A stretch of DNA of 64,000 nt. It comes from Gambelia wislizenii. Its lineage: Eukaryota > Chordata > Lepidosauria > Squamata > Crotaphytidae. The position numbers were made by a program, and so were the translations under genes. Shown here in pieces: positions 59,335 through 64,000 of the stretch (position 1 is its first letter; every line of letters begins with the position of its first letter). The stretch spans positions 197,515,809-197,579,808 of the forward strand of contig JAUMIR010000002.1 of assembly GCA_030847615.1 (NCBI GenBank), written 5' to 3'. Below the pieces are notes generated by a model. That model saw nothing but the letters and a program-made list of their open reading frames with translations, did not search any database and was not told the DNA's origin.

Positions 59335-60288
59335 GTGAGTAAAATGTCTGGAAGAGGGGCCTTCAAGAGATGTGTGATCTGTCAGGCTAAACTTCCTAGT
59401 GCAGATGGCCATTCCCGCTGCTTAATTTGTCTGGGAGAGACCCATAATGTTGACTCCTGTATACACTGTAGGGCATTTACCCCTCAGGCACGTAAGCATA
59501 GGATGTCTCATCTGAAGTCCTTCTTGTACGAGAAGGCGTTAATTCTGTCCCCTACTTCGACTCCAGCCTCTACTTTGGTGCCTGAACCGCAAAAACGCGG
59601 CCGTTCGCCTTCTCCGAAGGCCAAGCCCCAGAAGCGCCATCAGTCCCGTAGCCCGTCTCGACGTCGTTCGACTGCCTCGGACCCAGAGGCTGTGTGTGCT
59701 TCACTCAAACATACTTCTGAAGCAGCTCGGGATCGAACTCGCTCGACGCCTTCGACATCGACATGGGACCAAGAGCCCTCCACCTCGAAGGGCACCTCTC
59801 GGGACCAGGCGTCTTCTGAATCTACCAGCCGGGCTGATATCCCTGGTGAGGCTGTACCTTCTTTGAAAAAGAAAAGGAAGGAGAAACACACCTCTCGGCA
59901 TGATGATGGCTCTAAATCGAAGAGCAAGCCGAAAGAGGTGCCTAAGAAGTCGAAATCGACGGCTGCATCATCTGCAGCTTCTACTGATAAAGCTGCGTGG
60001 TCAGTCGATACCGTTGAGTCGCAAACCCCTGCTGGACCCGAGGCTACGTTCGTCCGACCATCTCCAGTGCCAATGGTGGAGACTGCGGCATTGCGACATG
60101 CTCCCACCTCTATGGGTTCGGTGGAGATTGTGGCAGTGGACGTGTCTTCCAGTGCCGAGACGGACGTATCCCCTCAACAGGTGGGCCAATCTCCTACCCT
60201 TGTCATCTCAAGAGCCCAACTTCTTGAACGTTCGCCCTCAGACGTCGAAGTCGAGGTCGTCGAACCTGATGTTGTGGCCCGAACCTGA
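59335..60288 (+). CDS. DIRS gag-like protein
   Basis: The longest intact reading frame in the window outside HID1 and L1: 317 residues, starting at 59335 (MSK) or, more likely, at the second Met, 59344 (MSGRGAFKRC). The N-terminus has paired Cys/His motifs (CVICQAKLP, HSRCLICLGE, CIHCRAF), as in DIRS gag proteins. Residues about 80-220 are rich in Ser/Arg/Lys/Pro (KRGRSPSPKAKPQKRHQSRS), and the rest is acidic/Val-rich. It would package element RNA. The closing TGA at 60286-60288 could be a decayed CGA, since gag-like sequence resumes downstream. Confidence 0.78.
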   Translation: MSKMSGRGAFKRCVICQAKLPSADGHSRCLICLGETHNVDSCIHCRAFTPQARKHRMSHLKSFLYEKALILSPTSTPASTLVPEPQKRGRSPSPKAKPQKRHQSRSPSRRRSTASDPEAVCASLKHTSEAARDRTRSTPSTSTWDQEPSTSKGTSRDQASSESTSRADIPGEAVPSLKKKRKEKHTSRHDDGSKSKSKPKEVPKKSKSTAASSAASTDKAAWSVDTVESQTPAGPEATFVRPSPVPMVETAALRHAPTSMGSVEIVAVDVSSSAETDVSPQQVGQSPTLVISRAQLLERSPSDVEVEVVEPDVVART

Positions 60289-60674
60289 CTGCTTTCACTC
60301 GGCATCCATGCAGATATACCGGCTTATACAGCCTATGATCTGGCAAGATCTATCTGTCGAGCGGGAATCATGTCATCGACGGGCTCTCAGATCCTGACTT
60401 CCCAGGAAGATGACTTCAGGGATGTGCATACCGGCCGCTATTTTGAGGAACCTTGAACACTTCCGAGGAGGGATGCAGAGAGTCAAGTTTCTCCACGTCC
60501 TGAGGAACACCCTCTGCCTCCAACTCCTCCAAAACTACCTCCGCCACCACCTCTTTGCTCCATGGCGATCGCAATCCATCCCCTGCGGATTCAACATCAT
60601 CTTCGTCGGGTTCGTGGGATCCATATAAACCCTACTTGCCATCGGTGTGACCCGACCTAGTCGAGGACTCTGCA

Positions 60675-61554
60675 TTGCCAACAGATGACATCTGTGCTTT
60701 TTCAGAGCAGATGGTCCACATGTCTCACGCTCTGGACCTCAATCAAGGTGGTGAAGAGGTTGAACCGGTGGACCCCATCTTCCATCGGATTCAATCGAAG
60801 GCTCCTCCTACAGCCACTCTCCCGATTTTGCCTTCCCTTCTGAAGCTTACGCAAGGGTCCTGGGAGAACCCCTCTTCGATCCAGTCTACTTCCAAGAAAA
60901 TCAACAGGCTGTATCGCGTCGCGGGTGAACATATTGACTGGTTTCAATCTCATTCGAAGCCAAATTCAGTGGTGGTTGAGGCTTCCCAGAATAGGAAGCA
61001 ATGCCAGTCTTAATCATTCCCGCTGGACCCAGAGGGTCGAAAGCTCGATATCATGGGCAAGAAAATTTATTCTGCGGCAGGCCTGAGTTTTTGTGTGGCC
61101 AACTACTCAGCCTGTATGGAGGCCTACCAGCAGGTATTGTGGGAAAGGATGATGGCCCTCATCCAAGATCTTCTGGAGGAACGACGACAGATGGCTGAAG
61201 CAATTCAGTTGGAGGCGCTGTTGCTGGTGGAGCAACAGATGAATTCAGCCCGACATATTGCTGATTGTGCTGCTAAGACGATTGCAGGATCCATCGCTCT
61301 GCATTGACATGCGTGGCTCCGTTCCTCAGGCCTCAGCTACTATTGAAGATCTGCCCTTTGACAAATCCGGACTCTTCAACGGCTCCACGGACGAAAAACT
61401 GGAGTTCACCCAGAAGATGAGGACAACCACCAGGAAATATGGTATGGCCACCTCTTCATCTTCTCAGTACTGTCCCAGGGGCCGCACCAACTGGCAGACT
61501 TCTTCATCAGGCCAGCAGTTCTGTCGGGAGTTCTCTGGCCAATCATATCGCTGA
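60675..61554 (+). pseudogene. DIRS gag C-terminal region, disrupted
   Basis: Frame 60675-61013 (KKINRLYRVAGEHIDWFQSH, PNSVVVEASQNRK) and 61053-61307 (GKKIYSAAGLSFCVANYSAC, RHIADCAAKTIAGSIALH) share one frame with one TAA at 61011-61013. A TGA at 61305-61307 in CAT-TGA-CAT could be a former CGA. A shift then moves to 61258-61554 (ATIEDLPFDKSGLFNGSTDE). These blocks typify the region before the polymerase in vertebrate DIRS elements. Confidence 0.75.
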
Positions 61555-61740
61555 TCCCGATACGTACCCTCTCCCTCTCCAGCCTCATCGGTGAGGAGCC
61601 AAGGGTCAGCTTCACGATACCAACCTCCTGGATGGCAACGATCTAAGGATCCAGCCAGGAGAAAATTTTGATCTTCCACCTCATACTGTCTCTTTCTTCC
61701 TTCTAGACCCCACTGTTTGGAACTCGACTGTCGGACTTCC

Positions 61741-62640
61741 AAGAAGCCTGGTCCTCAATAACAAAAGACCGCTGGGTACTTCGAATAATCCAGAATGGCT
61801 ATTGGATCGAATTCGACTCTCTACCTCTGACAGGCCAGGTTCGGTCAACACCGCCCTTCCCTCCCCTCCTCGAAGGGGTGCAGACACTGCTGCAAAAGGG
61901 GGCCATCGAACCAGTGGACTCCAATCTTTACCACCTCTGCTTCTTTTCGAGGTACTTCTTGGTCACGAAGAAGGACGGTGGCCTCCGTCCCATTCTCGAC
62001 TTTCGTGGGGTGAACAGATACATAGAACCAAAGAAGTTCAGGATGGTCACCTTAGCCTCCATCCTTCCACTCCTACAACAGTACGACTGGTTCGCTTCCA
62101 TAGACCTCAAAGATGCCTATTTCCACATTGGGATCCATCCATCCCACAGATGATTCCTGGCATTCCAGATCGGGACTGAGGCGTTCCAGTTCAGGGTCCT
62201 GCTGTTTGGACTTTCGACCGCTCCGAGAGTCTTTACAAAGTGTATGGCAGTGGTGGCGGCCTTTCTATGACAACGGGGAGTGGTGGTCTTCCCCTACATT
62301 GACGACTGGCTGATTGTGGCAAGCTCTCAACGTCAGCTCGAACTCGATATTGACCTCACCTTAGATGTCTTAGGCGCCCTGGGACTTGTTGTCAACATAG
62401 AGAAGTCGCAGCTCCAACCGGCTGAAGTTATCCAGTTCATTGGAGCTCAACTGGACTCCTTGTACAGCCGCGGCTTACCTGCCTCAAGACCGATTCGACA
62501 CTCTTCGGTCTCTAATCCATACTTGCCGTCACTCCCGGAGACTCCCTGCCCATTCGTTCCAGGTACTCCTCGGTCACATGGCAGCTACTACTTATGTGAC
62601 CCGCTTTGCCAGGCTCCACTTCCGTCCGCTCCAGCATTGG
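61741..62640 (+). pseudogene. DIRS reverse transcriptase, two TGA stops
   Basis: Motifs in order: GAIEPVD, RYFLVTKKDGGLRPILDFRG, DWFASIDLKDAYFHIGIHPS, FQFRVLLFGLSTAPRVFTK, then the catalytic PYIDDWLIVAS (YIDD at 62295-62306). Two in-frame TGA codons (62151-62153 and 62268-62270) stand where Arg (CGA) would fit. A shift at about 62465 moves to 62440-62649 (DRFDTLRSLIHTC, VLLGHMAATTYV). Confidence 0.86.
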
Positions 62641-62649
62641 TTTTTATAA

Positions 62650-63170
62650 GTGTTCGGCCCCCTATGCGACTCTCCAAAGAAACTGCTCACGATGCCTCGA
62701 GCGGTTCATTGGTCGCTGGAATGGTGGCTGGTACCAGACAACGTCCTATCGGGAATGCCCTTCGACCTCCCTCAACCGGACATTTCTCTGACAATAGATG
62801 CCTCGATGTTGGGATGGGGAGCCCATCTCAAATCCTATGAGATATGGGGTTCCTGGAATGCTGAAGAATGGACGCTCCATATCAACGTCATAGAGCTTCT
62901 CGGTGTCCAAAAGGCACTGCGGGCCTTCGAGACCCTAGTGATGAACAAGACCGTTCTGGTGGTAACAGACAACACATCGGTAATATACTACCTTAACAAG
63001 CAAGGAGGAGCAAGATCCCCCCAGCTACTCCAACCCACACTGGACATTTGGGATTGGTGTGTCTGCAGGAACATCTTCCTCCAATCCATCTTCCTGGGGA
63101 GGAGAACACTCTTGCAGACGGACTCAGCCGTTCAAGCCTCTCCATCCACGAATGGAAGCTGCACAGGTCT
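62650..63170 (+). pseudogene. DIRS RNase H domain
   Basis: ISLTIDASMLGWGAHL carries the first catalytic Asp, INVIELLGVQKALRAFE the Glu, VVTDNTSVIYYLNKQGG the second Asp. A frameshift at about 63080-63100 moves to PGEENTLADGLSR with the last Asp. A TAA at 62647-62649 precedes it. Confidence 0.85.
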
Positions 63171-63570
63171 GTAACCTCGGACCTGTTCCGTCGATGGGGA
63201 TCTCCTCAAGTCGACCTCTTTGCGTCTCCCGAAAACACTCAGTGCAATCAGTTCTGCTCCAGACAATGCGCCCCGGGGTTGAGGGGCGACACGTTCCTTT
63301 TCCGTTGGATGGGTCCACTTCTCTACCTCGTTCCTCCATTCCCACTGCTGACAAGGGTGATTGCCAAACTCCATCGGGACCGAGCGGATGCCATCCCCAT
63401 CACTCCGTGGTGGCCCCGACAGCCTTGGTTTGCAACCCTCCTGTGTCTAGCCAGGCACCGGTTCATACGACTTCCGTCATGTCCCGACCTTCTCACCATT
63501 CAGAATGGAAAGGTCAGACACCCAGATGTGGAGGTCCTATGGCTAATGGCATGGAGACTACGACCTTGAA
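63171..63570 (+). pseudogene. DIRS RNase H-to-recombinase linker
   Basis: It continues in the frame of 63048-63569: DLFRRWGSPQVDLFASPENT, CNQFCSRQCAPGL, AIPITPWWPRQPWFATLL. The block VDLFAS...N is typical of DIRS polyproteins. Confidence 0.75.
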
Positions 63571-63689
63571 TCCATCCTCGGTACAGAGGGGTGATGTACC
63601 TACGGCCTTGAACTCAACTTCGATCCTGACAGGCCGACACTCTCCATCTTTCCCTCCAGAGGTCCAGGCTGCCATCGACGCTGCCTGAA

Positions 63690-64000
63690 GACCTGCTACC
63701 CGTAGGTCATATTATTACAAGTGGAAGAAGTTTGAAGCCTTTCTAGCTGATTGAGGGTCAGTTACGGAACCGTTCTCCATCCCGACTGTCCTAGATTTCC
63801 TGCTCCACTTGTCTTCCACAGGACTTTCTATTTTGTCGATACGGTGCTACTTAACAGCTGTATCTGTCGAATTCCAGGTGAGAGGTCATCCGTCTCCCTT
63901 TATGGATCCGACTGTCAAGAAATTCCTGAGAGGCTCTGCCAACCTCCATCCTCCAGTACTCGAATTTACCCTGACGTGGAGCCCCAAACTGGTCCTCTCC
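63690..64000 (+). pseudogene. DIRS tyrosine recombinase, N-terminal part
   Basis: The translation reads RRSYYYKWKKFEAFLAD, TVLDFLLHLSSTGLSISSIR, CYLTAVSVEF and FMDPTVKKFLRGSANLHPP, the core-binding (SAM-like) domain of DIRS recombinases that integrate the circular DNA without a target duplication. Stops at 63686-63688, about 63711-63713 and 63751-63753 interrupt it. The catalytic domain with R-H-R-Y lies beyond the window. Confidence 0.8.

Larger units (their letters stand above)
56528..64000. other. HID1: HID1 intron 15 (right part open): content
   Basis: It holds a 5S SINE fragment (56543-56630), a nonautonomous DNA element (56633-57273), a degenerate ATATATGC-type repeat (57439-57567), a hairpin MITE (58437-58721) and the DIRS element (about 58956 onward). 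No HID1 exon 16 was found. 57274-57438 and 57568-58436 hold nothing I can name. Confidence 0.7.
58956..64000 (+). mobile_element. DIRS-type retrotransposon (cut by window edge)
   Basis: A tyrosine-recombinase retrotransposon in HID1 orientation. Order: untranslated leader (about 58956-59343), gag-like protein, second gag/linker part (60675-61554), reverse transcriptase (61741-62640), RNase H (62650-63170), and the N-terminal part of a tyrosine recombinase (63690-64000). No integrase or protease of the Ty3/gypsy kind is seen, which together with the recombinase indicates DIRS. The left boundary is an estimate, because the inverted terminal repeat cannot be confirmed without the right end. Many frame breaks show it is dead. 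Confidence 0.88.

Noticed and set aside
59640..60107. 155-residue minus-strand frame opposite the gag-like protein
   Set aside because: It is the shadow of a GC-rich coding frame on the opposite strand.

Overview
The window is vertebrate nuclear DNA, most likely from a squamate reptile and perhaps an iguanian lizard. The evidence is one intron-rich vertebrate gene set among repeats typical of squamates: 5S-rRNA-derived SINEs, tRNA-derived SINEs, CR1, L2 and L1 LINEs, mariner and Tigger-like DNA transposons, many palindromic MITEs and a DIRS-type retrotransposon. The species is inferred from repeat content only.

The only conventional gene I can support is HID1, on the + strand. Fourteen consecutive coding exons (10706-10855 to 56394-56527, numbered 2-15 here by comparison with the human protein) join without a frame break, and every internal junction has an AG acceptor and GT donor. 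They encode about 642 residues. The 5' exon with the initiator Met and myristoylation glycine lies upstream of the window. The last roughly 125-150 codons lie beyond its right edge or were not found.

Layout. 1-10705, intron 1: 5S SINE, internally deleted mariner, Tigger-like MITE with a nested LINE tail, L2 fossil, CR1 tail and MITEs. 10856-22969, intron 2: a hairpin MITE and a complete L1 (14489-21862) with a perfect 16-bp target-site duplication, itself hit by at least three later insertions, one of which carries a GC-rich 74-bp minisatellite. 23141-28617, intron 3: CR1 tails and MITEs. 28732-41735, intron 4: a long CR1, large nonautonomous DNA elements, another hairpin, an L2 tail and a 798-bp LINE insertion. 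41736-56527: twelve exons (5-15 plus part of the surrounding introns) with SINEs, MITEs and microsatellites between them. 56528-64000: intron 15, ending in a degenerate DIRS-type element (about 58956 to the right edge) with gag-like, reverse transcriptase, RNase H and the start of a tyrosine recombinase.

HID1 encodes a Golgi-associated protein needed for dense-core vesicle formation in neuroendocrine cells. The transposable elements are all intronic, so gene function is probably intact. I found no convincing novel multi-gene system. The most interesting items are the amplified minisatellite inside a MITE inside an L1, a LINE family whose copies carry clear target-site duplications and can end in a long (AG)n tail, several large-hairpin elements, and a reading frame that stays open from HID1 exon 4 into a CR1 endonuclease.
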